A DNA stretch of 49,572 nucleotides from positions 1 through 49,572 of the forward strand of contig CACHBR010000007.1 of the NCBI GenBank assembly GCA_902578115.1, given 5' to 3'. Shown in pieces: positions 7,226 through 14,836 of this stretch. The notes beneath the pieces are model-generated. The model worked only from the letters and a program-made list of their open reading frames with translations, ran no database searches and was not told the DNA's origin. How positions within the stretch are numbered: position 1 is the stretch's first letter; each line of letters starts with the position of its first letter. This stretch comes from an uncultured Pelagibacteraceae bacterium (GTDB lineage: Bacteria; Pseudomonadota; Alphaproteobacteria; Pelagibacterales; Pelagibacteraceae). Position numbers and translations under genes: made by a program.

Positions 7226-8116
7226 TTAAAATTTCCATTCATTTACCTTACTAAACAAAAAATTTCTAAAAGCCTGAACTTTTCCAACATTTTTTAATGA
7301 TTGCGGATAAACAAAATGCGTTTCTGTTAATGGTCCCTCAACCTCTGGCAAAACTTTAGTTATATTTGGTACATTAATAGTAATATAATCTGGTAAGGCA
7401 GCTAAACCCACTCCACTCTGAACTGCCAATAATAAACCATAAACACTATTTACCTTCATGACTGGCTTTCTTTTTTTGTTATCTTTTGATCCAAGTTTTA
7501 AGGCCCAATCAGGATTAAAAACTGGGGATGGTGCTCCTCTCCCATAAGTAATGAAGTTGTGTTTATTTAAATCAGAGATTTTTTTTGGGTGGCCATTTTT
7601 TTCTAGATATTTAGTTGAGCCATAAATATGATAATGTAAATCAATTAATTTTTTTTGAATATAATTTAATTGTTTTGGACGTCTCATAAAAATTCCTATA
7701 TCCGATTGTCTAGTGCTTAAATCTAATTCTTTATCATCGAAAATTAGTTCTACTTCAAGATCTGGATGGAGACTCATAAATTCTTGTATCCTAGGTGTAA
7801 GCCAAGTTGTGCCAAAACTTACAACCGTTGTTACAGTAAGTTTTCCGTTAATCTTATCTTTGTCTTCACTTAAAGTTGACTCAACATCTTTAAGTTTTGA
7901 AATAACGTCATTGGCTGTTTTATATAAATATTCACCACTACTTGTTAAAACTAAACCTCTAGCATGTCTTTCAAATAAGTGAATTTTAAGATCTTTTTCT
8001 AATGATTGAATTTGTCTACTAATTGCTGATTGGCTTAAGTTAAGTACAGTTGAGGCATTCGTAAAACTCCCAGCTTCAGCAACTGTATGAAAAATTTTTA
8101 ACTTATCCCAATCCAT
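7226..8116 (-). CDS. LysR-family transcriptional regulator
   Basis: A 296-residue protein with an N-terminal winged helix-turn-helix (FTNASTVLNLSQSAISRQIQSLEKDL, about residues 18-43, named here by its ends) and a periplasmic-binding-protein-like effector domain from about residue 90. The SAISRQIQSLE recognition-helix sequence is highly typical. It lies 13 bases downstream of the acuI-like reductase on the same strand, so the two are likely one unit, and the reductase promoter region carries direct repeats that could be its operator. The effector is unknown; regulation of the reductase, possibly in response to acrylate or another toxic acyl compound, is inference from position. Confidence 0.93.
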   Translation of the reverse strand: MDWDKLKIFHTVAEAGSFTNASTVLNLSQSAISRQIQSLEKDLKIHLFERHARGLVLTSSGEYLYKTANDVISKLKDVESTLSEDKDKINGKLTVTTVVSFGTTWLTPRIQEFMSLHPDLEVELIFDDKELDLSTRQSDIGIFMRRPKQLNYIQKKLIDLHYHIYGSTKYLEKNGHPKKISDLNKHNFITYGRGAPSPVFNPDWALKLGSKDNKKRKPVMKVNSVYGLLLAVQSGVGLAALPDYITINVPNITKVLPEVEGPLTETHFVYPQSLKNVGKVQAFRNFLFSKVNEWKF

Positions 8117-8129
8117 AGATTATTTTTTT

Positions 8130-9126
8130 TTATTTGTTTGTGTTTAATATTGCACGACCTGAAAACTCACCTTTAATTAATTTTGGGTAAGTTTCTAAAA
8201 GCTCATTAAATGATAATTCTTTTGTAAATCCGTGAACCTTTGTAAAATCGACCAATTTTGCTGCCTGTCCCCACACAAATTCTCTTCTCTTTAAGGATGA
8301 CCCTGACGAGTCAATACCCCAAAGTTTAACTCCTCTTATAATAAATGGCATTACAGTAGTATTTATTTTATTACCACCTGCATTTCCGCATGCTGCAACT
8401 ATTCCACCGGGTTTTGTTTGAGCAAAAATTTTTGTCAATGCTGGTCCTCCAACAGTATCAACAACACCGTCCCAAATACCTTTCTCTAATAATTTACTTT
8501 CGCCCTCAAATTCTTTTCTATCTATAATATTTTTTGCACCTAAATCTTTTAAATAATCTGTTTTATCTTTTTTTCCTGTAACAGCATGTACGTCATAACC
8601 CATCTTAGATAGTACCATTATAGCAACACTGCCGACACCACCTGTTGCTCCTGTTACCAGGACATCTTTAACTTTTGTGCCAAGCAATAATTCCTCTTTT
8701 GCTTTTACTGCAAAAGAACATAGTAAAGCTGTGAAACCGGCTGTGCCTAACATCATAGATTTTTTGTTGTCTAAATCTTTTGGCATTTTAACTAAAAAAT
8801 TAGAATCAACTTTTGCGTATTGTGAAAATCCACCAAAATAACTTTCGCCTACTCTAAATCCAGTTAAGATTACGTTGTCGTCTTTTTTTGAATTTATCAT
8901 CAGCACTTTCCACAACAACTCCCGAAAAATCTATGCCAGGAACAAAGGGAAATTTCCTTACTATTCTTCCCCCATCCTTTAGGATCATAGCATCTTTGTA
9001 GTTAAGGCTGGAGTAGTCTACCTTCACTAAAACATTTCCGTCTTTAAGAGACTCTTTATCTATCTCTTTTACTTCGCGAGTAAATTTTTCATTTTGATTA
9101 TCAATAACAATTGCTTTGAATTTCAT
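8130..9126 (-). pseudogene. acuI: Acryloyl-CoA reductase / YhdH-type MDR oxidoreductase, frameshifted
   Basis: Two overlapping minus-strand frames (N-terminal 8854-9126, C-terminal 8130-8918) together make one zinc-free medium-chain dehydrogenase of the AcuI/YhdH family. The N-part has NYKDAMILKDGG and FVPGIDFSGVV; the C-part has GTAGFTALLCSF and the NADPH site VTGATGGVGSVAIM. They join at a run of seven A (8883-8889 on the plus strand as T). Removing one A gives 331 codons in one frame, continuing DDKFKK directly into DDNVILTGFRVGES. The full-length homologue reduces acryloyl-CoA to propionyl-CoA with NADPH. The break may be a sequencing error, a real lesion or a slippage site; both halves remain well conserved, which argues against old decay. 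Confidence 0.85.
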
Positions 9127-9132
9127 AGAAAA

Positions 9133-9170
9133 TTACATGATCTTACATGTGACAAATTAATATGACAAAT
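9133..9170. promoter_or_regulatory. Two pairs of direct repeats upstream of the acuI-like gene
   Basis: TTACATG occurs at 9133-9139 and 9143-9149, and TGACAAAT at 9150-9157 and 9163-9170. The spacing of 10 and 13 bases places them on about the same DNA face. The region lies between the reductase start at 9126 and the divergent small gene at 9197, where the LysR regulator encoded nearby would be expected to bind. Function is inferred. Confidence 0.35.
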
Positions 9171-9196
9171 ATTTTCTTTTAAGCGTATTATTTTTA

Positions 9197-9397
9197 ATGA
9201 AGAAATTACCGTATTATATAAGATTAAGTATAATTATTATCATACTAATATCACCAATACCTGCTTTTCAGATCGGATGGTATTTTTTAGGAAAAAAAGA
9301 CGGCCTATTATTTGCATTTTGTTATGGAATCTTTGCAGTATCTTTTGCGTGTTATAAATTTTATTTAGATAATTGGAGAGATGAGGATGAAGATTAA
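9197..9397 (+). CDS. Small two-helix membrane protein, unknown
   Basis: A 66-residue protein with two hydrophobic stretches (about residues 10-31 and 38-55) and an acidic C-terminal tail NWRDEDED. No family is recognised. It has no clear ribosome-binding site, which is common here. Its stop codon overlaps the folE stop on the other strand by four bases. The composition looks like a real short membrane protein and not a shadow of another gene, since nothing else occupies this interval. Confidence 0.6.
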   Translation: MKKLPYYIRLSIIIIILISPIPAFQIGWYFLGKKDGLLFAFCYGIFAVSFACYKFYLDNWRDEDED

Positions 9398-10011
9398 CGC
9401 TTTTGTGAAATATAATTTAAAAATCTATTTTGAAAACTTAAATCATTTTTGAACTTACCTAAAAAATAATTTGTAATTGTGGTCGCCTTTTCTTTTTTAA
9501 TTCCTCTCATAGTCATACACTGATGCGTAGAGTCTATTGTGACAGCAACACCGTGTGCATCTAAACCTTTCATTAAAGTTTCTGCGATTTGCATTGTTAG
9601 TCTCTCTTGGGTTTGTAATCTTTTTGAAAATACTTCTACAACTCTAGCAAGCTTACTTAAACCAACAACTCTTTTATTAGGAAGATATGCAACATGAGCT
9701 ACGCCGATAATTGGGGCCATATGATGCTCACAATGACTTTGCACTGATATGTTTTTTTGAAGGACCATATCATCATAACCATTTACGTCACCAAAAGTTT
9801 TTAATAATTCTGAAGTAATTTCTTGTTTATACCCTTTAAAATATTCTTTAAAAGCCTTTGTAACTCTTCTTGGAGTTTCACGTAATCCTTCTCTGTCAGG
9901 ATTTTCACCAATCCATCTTAAAATAGTTCTGAAAGCTTCTTGGGCTTCTTTATCAGAAACTTCAGGTTTTTCCTTTAAAATTGTGGTGTTAAAATTTTTA
10001 ACTATTTTCAT
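9394..10011 (-). CDS. folE: GTP cyclohydrolase I
   Basis: A 205-residue cytoplasmic enzyme that opens GTP to 7,8-dihydroneopterin triphosphate, the first step of folate synthesis. Zinc ligands are visible in SHCEHHMAPIIG (Cys and His, about residues 92-95) and HQCMTMRGIKK (Cys about residue 165), and VVGLSKLARVVEVFSKRLQTQE-type sequence forms the conserved core (given here by its ends). Length and all core motifs are normal. It diverges from hisI with 77 AT-rich bases between them. Supplying tetrahydrofolate links it logically to the glycine cleavage genes further on. Confidence 0.96.
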   Translation of the reverse strand: MKIVKNFNTTILKEKPEVSDKEAQEAFRTILRWIGENPDREGLRETPRRVTKAFKEYFKGYKQEITSELLKTFGDVNGYDDMVLQKNISVQSHCEHHMAPIIGVAHVAYLPNKRVVGLSKLARVVEVFSKRLQTQERLTMQIAETLMKGLDAHGVAVTIDSTHQCMTMRGIKKEKATTITNYFLGKFKNDLSFQNRFLNYISQKR

Positions 10012-10088
10012 AATTTTTAAAATTAATATATAATAAATATTATTAATGCAAATTTCAAATTGTGAATTAATTAAACTTAACCGTAAAA

Positions 10089-10556
10089 ATGTTTAAAAAA
10101 AGAGAAAATGTCGCGGAAATAGAAGAGGGAAACCTCTTATCACCAAAATTTGATAACGACGGTCTTATACCAGTCATAACAACTGATCACAAAACAAATG
10201 AAGTGTTGATGCAAGGATTTATGAATGAAGAAGCTCTGAGAAAAACAATCGAAACAAAAGAAGCTCACTATTGGAGTAGATCTAGAAAAGAAGTTTGGCA
10301 CAAAGGAGAAACAAGCGGCTTCGTACAAAAAGTCATTGAACTAAGAATTGATGATGATCAAGACTCAATATGGATGACCGTAAATATTGGTGATGGCGCT
10401 AGTTGCCATGTTGGATATAAGTCTTGTTTTTATAGATCAGTACCCCTTGGAAAAATTGAAGATAGTGAAAAAATAAAAATGGAATTTAAAGAAAAGAAGA
10501 AAAAATTTGATCCTAATATAGTTTATAAAGATAAACCAAATCCAACTAAAATTTAA
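10089..10556 (+). CDS. hisI: Phosphoribosyl-AMP cyclohydrolase
   Basis: A 155-residue enzyme for the third step of histidine synthesis, opening the adenine ring of phosphoribosyl-AMP. Typical motifs are VLMQGFMNEEALRKTIET, HYWSRSRKEVWHKGETSG and the zinc-binding GDGASCHVGYKSCFYRSV with its cysteine pair. It is the stand-alone HisI form, not fused to HisE, and carries about 25 extra residues at each end. No other his gene is nearby, so it is detached from the his operon. Its stop lies within a 22-bp perfect palindrome shared with the end of the opposing gene. Confidence 0.95.
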   Translation: MFKKRENVAEIEEGNLLSPKFDNDGLIPVITTDHKTNEVLMQGFMNEEALRKTIETKEAHYWSRSRKEVWHKGETSGFVQKVIELRIDDDQDSIWMTVNIGDGASCHVGYKSCFYRSVPLGKIEDSEKIKMEFKEKKKKFDPNIVYKDKPNPTKI

Positions 10557-10572
10557 ATAATATTATTTAAAT
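10551..10572. repeat. 22-bp perfect palindrome across two convergent stop codons
   Basis: ATTTAAATAAT followed at once by ATTATTTAAAT is a perfect 22-base palindrome that contains the stop codons of both hisI (TAA at 10554-10556) and the opposing Yip1 gene (10563-10565). It is all A/T, so as a hairpin it would be weak. It may act as a minimal two-way end signal or be a protein site. Confidence 0.6.
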
Positions 10573-11078
10573 AAGACAACTAGTAAGAATAATAGTATCG
10601 CTTGTAAGAACCAACAAACAACTACAACGCCTAAAGCTTTCCATAGACTTTTATAGTCAAGTGCTTGTCTCACACCAACTACCATACAAGCAAGCATCCA
10701 TAGAGATGATCCAATAAATGTTACGGTCATTAACTCTGGTGTAAAACCAAAAACTCTTATTATGCCTGGTGCACTTGAAAAACCAATTGTTCTCAATAAT
10801 TCACCGTGATTACTTTTTGTTTGTTTGTCAGGAAATAATTTTGTTCCAACAATATAAATCAAAAAAGCCCAAAAATACCAACTAGCTAGAGAGAGTAAAG
10901 GACCTAAAAGAAAATTTGAAGCACCTAAATGGATGGCACCAATCCCTGCGGCTAAACTTGAAAGTACTACAACTAATGCAGCTTGAAAAGTTGCTGATTT
11001 ATCGTGTTCAACCTCCTCATATAAATCTGGATCAATTTTAATTGCCCGATATATTCTATTTACAAAACTTTTTTTCAT
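10563..11078 (-). CDS. Yip1-domain membrane protein
   Basis: A 171-residue protein with an N-terminal soluble segment (residues 1-28, ending in DLYEEVEHDKSAT) and about five membrane helices. The arrangement matches bacterial Yip1/DUF1282 proteins, including the LLRTIGFSSAPGI segment that is characteristic of the family. The cellular role of bacterial Yip1 proteins is not established. It follows tspO on the same strand with 16 bases between, so the two may be co-transcribed. No catalytic residues can be assigned. Confidence 0.78.
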   Translation of the reverse strand: MKKSFVNRIYRAIKIDPDLYEEVEHDKSATFQAALVVVLSSLAAGIGAIHLGASNFLLGPLLSLASWYFWAFLIYIVGTKLFPDKQTKSNHGELLRTIGFSSAPGIIRVFGFTPELMTVTFIGSSLWMLACMVVGVRQALDYKSLWKALGVVVVCWFLQAILLFLLVVLFK

Positions 11079-11094
11079 TCAAAATACTTTTAAA

Positions 11095-11559
11095 TTAATT
11101 TAGATATAAAATACTTGTATTAAGTAATAATGCAAAAGAAGACCATAACAAATATGGGACCATTAGTAAAAAACTTAATTTAGTTGTTTTATAGTATATC
11201 TTCATCAGCCAAATTATAAAAAATAGTATTATCAATAAATTTAATAAAGCTAGAAAGATTTGATGAAAACCAAAAAAAATAATGCTCCAAATTGAATTAA
11301 AAAAAATATGAAATAAATAGATTTTGATTGTTTTCTTATCTTTAAAATTGATCCAATTTATCCATACAGCTAGCGACATTAAAATATATAAGCTTGTCCA
11401 AACTGGACCAAAAACAGACGCCGGAGGACTAAATGATGGTCTTATTATTTGCGAATACCATGGTTCTTTGTAAATTGATGTAACAACTCCACCTATTGCA
11501 GATGCTGAAAATGTAATTAAAACAATAATTAATAAAGATAGATATTTATTATTGAACAT
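11095..11559 (-). CDS. tspO: TspO/MBR family tryptophan-rich sensory protein
   Basis: A 154-residue protein with five membrane helices. The signature is WYSQIIRPSFSPPASVFGPV followed by WTSLYILMSLAVW (about residues 33-66), the tryptophan/proline-rich first loop and second helix of TspO. Family members bind porphyrins and cholesterol-like ligands and in photosynthetic alphaproteobacteria modulate tetrapyrrole and light or oxygen responses. Here the ligand is unknown. The gene starts 21 bases from the divergent SDR gene, and the shared gap contains a TATAAT element. Confidence 0.92.
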   Translation of the reverse strand: MFNNKYLSLLIIVLITFSASAIGGVVTSIYKEPWYSQIIRPSFSPPASVFGPVWTSLYILMSLAVWINWINFKDKKTIKIYLFHIFFNSIWSIIFFGFHQIFLALLNLLIILFFIIWLMKIYYKTTKLSFLLMVPYLLWSSFALLLNTSILYLN

Positions 11560-11580
11560 AAGTATGAGATATAATTTATT

Positions 11581-12333
11581 ATGAGTGAAAACCAGAGAAA
11601 AGTTTGGATTACAGGAGCTAGTAGTGGAATAGGCAAAGCCACTGCTGAAAAATTTGCAAAAGAAAATTGGAAAGTTGCAATTTCTGCTAGAAGAGAAGAA
11701 ATTTTAAATGAAATGGCAAAAGATCAAAATATTTTTGCTTTCCCAATGGATGTAACTGACCAGAATAAAACAGAGGAAACTTTTAATAAAATTATAAAAG
11801 AGTTTGGTGATTTAGACCTTTGTATTTTTAGCTCAGGTACCTATGAGAGAAAGTCAGAAAAAGGATTGAGTGTAGATAATGTAAAAACAGTAATGGAGAT
11901 AAATTTTCTAGGTGTAGTTGGTTGTGTAAAAGCGGTTCAAGAATACTTTATAAATAAAAAAAGTGGTCATATTTCAATTGTTTCATCACCTGTTGGTTAC
12001 AGAGGTTTACCAAAATCATCTGGTTATACTGCATCAAAAGCTTCGCTGAACAATTTTACACAGGGAATATATTTCGATTTTAAAAAGTTTAATGTGAGAG
12101 TTACTTTGATTTCCCCAGGATTTATCAAGACTGCTTTAACAGATAAAAATGAATTTAAGATGCCATTTTTAAAAGACACTAAATATGCTGCTGATAAGAT
12201 TTATGATGGTTTAATTAACAAAAAATCATTCGAAATTATATTCCCACCTCAAATAGCTTTGATTTATAAAATCTTTCAGATTCTACCAAATAAAGTTTAT
12301 AATTTTTTGATAAATAAATTTGTAAATAGATAA
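11581..12333 (+). CDS. SDR-family NAD(P)-dependent oxidoreductase
   Basis: A 250-residue Rossmann-fold enzyme of the classical short-chain dehydrogenase type. The cofactor motif is WITGASSGIGKATAE (TGxxxGIG, about residues 10-24), with a structural SSGTY in place of the usual NNAG, catalytic Ser in ISIVSSPVGY and YTASKAS supplying the Tyr-x-x-x-Lys pair near residues 157-161. The missing NNAG asparagine is unusual but seen in some members. Substrate unknown. A TATAAT lies only five bases before the ATG, so the message may start almost at the initiation codon. Confidence 0.92.
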   Translation: MSENQRKVWITGASSGIGKATAEKFAKENWKVAISARREEILNEMAKDQNIFAFPMDVTDQNKTEETFNKIIKEFGDLDLCIFSSGTYERKSEKGLSVDNVKTVMEINFLGVVGCVKAVQEYFINKKSGHISIVSSPVGYRGLPKSSGYTASKASLNNFTQGIYFDFKKFNVRVTLISPGFIKTALTDKNEFKMPFLKDTKYAADKIYDGLINKKSFEIIFPPQIALIYKIFQILPNKVYNFLINKFVNR

Positions 12334-12358
12334 AATAGTTTTTAAGATTATATTCAAA

Positions 12359-12577
12359 ATGAAAAAATACGTAATTATATTATTAGTTTTCTATTTGAAT
12401 TCTATATCTGCTTTATATGCAGAAAATAGTAAACAAGGGAAAATTGATTTTGATTGGTTTAATTCAGAGGAATATAAAATGATAAAAAAAATGCATAATT
12501 GTAAAGTTCAGTATCTCGATGGTTCTTTTGGAACATGTAATCCTTACAATTCATATAGAAACCCTAATTTAAGATGA
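12359..12577 (+). CDS. Small exported protein, unknown (first of an exported-protein cluster)
   Basis: A 72-residue protein with a good signal peptide: MKKY, a hydrophobic core, and SALYA before ENSKQ as a likely cleavage point near residue 21. The mature part of about 50 residues has two cysteines (NCKVQYLDGSFGTC) that could form a disulfide in the periplasm. No family is recognised. Its stop overlaps the next start as ATGA, tying it to the lipoprotein gene that follows. Confidence 0.68.
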   Translation: MKKYVIILLVFYLNSISALYAENSKQGKIDFDWFNSEEYKMIKKMHNCKVQYLDGSFGTCNPYNSYRNPNLR

Positions 12578-13113
12578 ACTCTTCAAAATTAATCACATTT
12601 TTTTTTATTTTTTTTGTAGCAGTGTCATGTACACCTAGATCGTTATCTGTTGCTCAAAAAAATGCTTGTATGGCACCAAGTGCGAATTTCAAAGCTTTGG
12701 ATGCTATTCATTCCACAAAAATTCATGCAATTTTATGGGCTAAGAAATTTGCTAAACAAGCTTCCTCAAAAGAATTGAGCTTAAGTGATAAATGTAGACA
12801 AACGCAGATTTTAATTAAAGCTTTGTACGGACTAAGAGACGGTGAAAGTGCTACCTGGGAAAATCCACAAAATAATACATCTGGTAAAATTAAAATTTTA
12901 AATACGATTGTTCAAACTGGAATCTGGGGATACGGAGGCTGTAGAGATTATTTATCTTATATAAAAATTGATGATAAATTAGAGACTTTTAAATTTAGAG
13001 CCTGCCCTAAAGAATTAGGTGCTTTTGAACTAGTTGATAGTGCAGGTTTTCCGATACCTGGACATTTATATTTTGCGGGTTGGTATTTTTATGATTATAG
13101 ATTTTTTGAATGA
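12574..13113 (+). CDS. Lipoprotein resembling 17-kDa surface-antigen (RT0821/Lpp0805-type) proteins
   Basis: A 179-residue protein with a lipoprotein signal peptide whose lipobox AVSC gives Cys19 as the lipidation site. Residues from about 88 (RDGESATWENPQNNTSGKIKI) through GYGGCRDYLSYI and FRACPKELGAFELVD show the W-N-P...SG...G / C-R / A-C / G...-L pattern of the rickettsial 17-kDa antigen domain in surface lipoproteins of alphaproteobacteria. That similarity is by eye and remote. It overlaps both flanking genes by four bases, so it is one of a translationally linked set. Confidence 0.7.
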   Translation: MNSSKLITFFFIFFVAVSCTPRSLSVAQKNACMAPSANFKALDAIHSTKIHAILWAKKFAKQASSKELSLSDKCRQTQILIKALYGLRDGESATWENPQNNTSGKIKILNTIVQTGIWGYGGCRDYLSYIKIDDKLETFKFRACPKELGAFELVDSAGFPIPGHLYFAGWYFYDYRFFE

Positions 13114-13421
13114 AAAAAATTATTCTTTTATTTATATTCTTGTTTAGCTGTGTAAATACAGGCTCATCTATAAAAGATTCTCCAAGCATAAAAAACGTTC
13201 AAAAAGATAAATGTGATATTATTTCTTTTTTTTCATCAAATCAGAATAAGAAAATAGTGAAATGTAATAGTGGTTACAGTTTCCAAATGCCAAATGAAGA
13301 AATTGATAGTAAATCATGTAAAATAGAAAGATACAGAATAAATTTAGCTGGTTCTTATACAATTAAAGAAAGCTTGAAATGTAAAGATTTTGAAAATGAA
13401 AACATTATTACTATATATTAA
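13110..13421 (+). CDS. Small lipoprotein, unknown
   Basis: A 103-residue protein with a short signal peptide and a lipobox LFSC, making Cys14 the likely lipid-modified residue. The mature part has four further cysteines spaced as CDIISFF...VKCNSGY...SCKIE...KCKD, suggesting two disulfides. The spacing resembles that of the product at 14397-14666, so the two may be paralogues. No known family is recognised. It overlaps the next gene by 26 bases, in a different frame. Confidence 0.65.
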   Translation: MKKIILLFIFLFSCVNTGSSIKDSPSIKNVQKDKCDIISFFSSNQNKKIVKCNSGYSFQMPNEEIDSKSCKIERYRINLAGSYTIKESLKCKDFENENIITIY

Positions 13422-13905
13422 AAAAATAAATATTTTAACTCTTTCAATATTATTCGTTTTATTTCCTTCACAAACTAAAAGTGAAAGTCTAAATGTTTTT
13501 ACTCAAACACCAGTTATAGTTAATCCAGAAAGTGAATATGAAGGCATGTTGTTTGATCTTATACTAGATCAAATGGTTTATCATTATTATAAAATTCCTA
13601 GGGACGGAGTTAAAAAACATAACTCAACTTTATTTTTATCTATTAGTGACCCTGCTCACGGAAAAATATATAGTTGGGAAAGTGGAAAATTTTATGGATT
13701 AATAAGAATGATTTCATCCAAAAAAGAAAAAGAAAAAATTTGTAGAATATGGCAAGAGGAAATCGGTAAATTTTCTATAGTTGATAATTACGGTAAAAAT
13801 TCATATCAGAGAGTAACTAGTAAAATTCGTTCAAATAAAGCATGTTTTGATCTTGATGAAGGAAAGTGGGTGATGGTTGATGAAAATTATCACTTTAAAA
13901 ATTAA
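13396..13905 (+). CDS. Exported protein resembling 17-kDa surface-antigen proteins
   Basis: A 169-residue protein with an N-terminal signal sequence (MKTLLLYIKK, a hydrophobic run, then QTKSES). The mature part has the order GKIYSWESGKFYGLIRMI, EKICRIWQEEI, NKACFDLDEGKWVMVDE, which follows the W-SG-G / C-R / A-C / G-K-W layout of the rickettsial 17-kDa antigen domain, as in the lipoprotein at 12574-13113. There is no lipobox, so it is likely periplasmic or outer-membrane associated. The ATG at 13396 is preferred to a TTG two codons earlier. The start lies inside the preceding gene. Confidence 0.65.
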   Translation: MKTLLLYIKKINILTLSILFVLFPSQTKSESLNVFTQTPVIVNPESEYEGMLFDLILDQMVYHYYKIPRDGVKKHNSTLFLSISDPAHGKIYSWESGKFYGLIRMISSKKEKEKICRIWQEEIGKFSIVDNYGKNSYQRVTSKIRSNKACFDLDEGKWVMVDENYHFKN

Positions 13906-13927
13906 TTAAAAATAAGTATAAGAAGTT

Positions 13928-14404
13928 ATGAAAAAAGCTTTTGTTATTATAAGCTTATTACTGTTAACTTTCGCATGTTCTTCAACTTATAAAGTTAAAC
14001 CATATAAAGACAAAACTCCGGATTGGTATATTGTTGATAAAGATGAATGGAGAACAGTTTATGGCAAAGCTCTTGGCGAGTCCGAATCTTTAGAGATGGC
14101 TTCACGAAAAGCAGAGGCACTTGCTGTAAGTAATATTATTTTTAAAATTAAAAGTGAAATTGACGCGACAAAAAAAGTTTATTTAGCAGATAGATACAAG
14201 AAGATAGACGGAAAAGTATCATCCACTCAAAAAAATAATTTTGAAGAAAAAATAACTATTGCATTAGATAATTATCAAATTTCAAAATATAGAGTATCAA
14301 ACAAAGAAGTTTTCAGAAATGATGATAATTATAAAGTATTTGTTGAAGTAGCCTTTAAAAAGAAAGAGCTATTCAAGTCATTAGATAAAATCAATATTGA
14401 TTAA
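13928..14404 (+). CDS. LPP20-family lipoprotein
   Basis: A 158-residue lipoprotein: signal peptide, lipobox TFAC with Cys17, then KTPDWY and GKALGESESLEMASRKAEALAVSNI (ends quoted), the hallmark of LPP20-like proteins in which an alanine-rich helix follows a Gly-x-Ala turn. The C-terminal strand DNYKVFVEVAFKKKEL completes the domain. LPP20 proteins sit on the outer membrane with unknown function and are often found next to other envelope proteins. Its 3' end overlaps the following gene by eight bases. Confidence 0.75.
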   Translation: MKKAFVIISLLLLTFACSSTYKVKPYKDKTPDWYIVDKDEWRTVYGKALGESESLEMASRKAEALAVSNIIFKIKSEIDATKKVYLADRYKKIDGKVSSTQKNNFEEKITIALDNYQISKYRVSNKEVFRNDDNYKVFVEVAFKKKELFKSLDKINID

Positions 14405-14666
14405 GTTTTTTCCATTATTCATCAGTTTAATTCTTTTTTCATGTGCTAAGCAAAATATAAAATTCCATAAAGCGTGTAATTTTAAAACCATAAAAGGTAA
14501 AGAGGTTCTTGTGTGTGATGAGAGGATGTTAAGAAAAGTAAAATCGATTAATTCTAAAAATAGAGATTGTGAAAAATTTGAATATTTGACTGTAATAAAT
14601 GGTGTAGAAGCAGAAAATGAGGGAATTAAATGCAAAACACCTTATGGTTACGAAGTAATAAGATAA
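14397..14666 (+). CDS. Small lipoprotein with TTG start, unknown
   Basis: An 89-residue protein whose signal peptide MIKFFPLFISLILFSC ends in a lipobox LFSC (Cys16). The signal peptide demands a start at the TTG at 14397 or the next codon, ATT; there is no ATG, so this is a non-canonical start inside the end of the LPP20 gene. Five cysteines including the lipidated one occur in the mature part, with spacing like the lipoprotein at 13110-13421, consistent with an old duplication. Function unknown. Confidence 0.6.
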   Translation: MIKFFPLFISLILFSCAKQNIKFHKACNFKTIKGKEVLVCDERMLRKVKSINSKNRDCEKFEYLTVINGVEAENEGIKCKTPYGYEVIR

Positions 14667-14701
14667 TTGAATTTATTTTTTATATTTCATAAGATATTTT
14701 T

Positions 14702-14836
14702 ATGAAAAATTTAATTATTATCATAATTTTAGTTATCCTTTTCAGTTCTGAAGTATTAATTTTTAAAAAAAAAAATTGGAATAAATTAGTTGAAAAAACA
14801 GGACAGCAATATGAAAAAATTATGGAAAACTTTTAA
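14702..14836 (+). CDS. Possible 44-residue membrane microprotein
   Basis: An ATG at 14702 opens 44 codons ending at 14836. The start MKNLIIIIILVILFSSEVLI is a single hydrophobic helix and the tail FKKKNWNKLVEKTGQQYEK is basic and helical. It overlaps the next gene by 26 bases in another frame. It fills an otherwise empty 145-base gap in a cluster of exported proteins, which supports it, but there is no clear ribosome-binding site. It could also be chance in AT-rich DNA. Confidence 0.35.
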   Translation: MKNLIIIIILVILFSSEVLIFKKKNWNKLVEKTGQQYEKIMENF

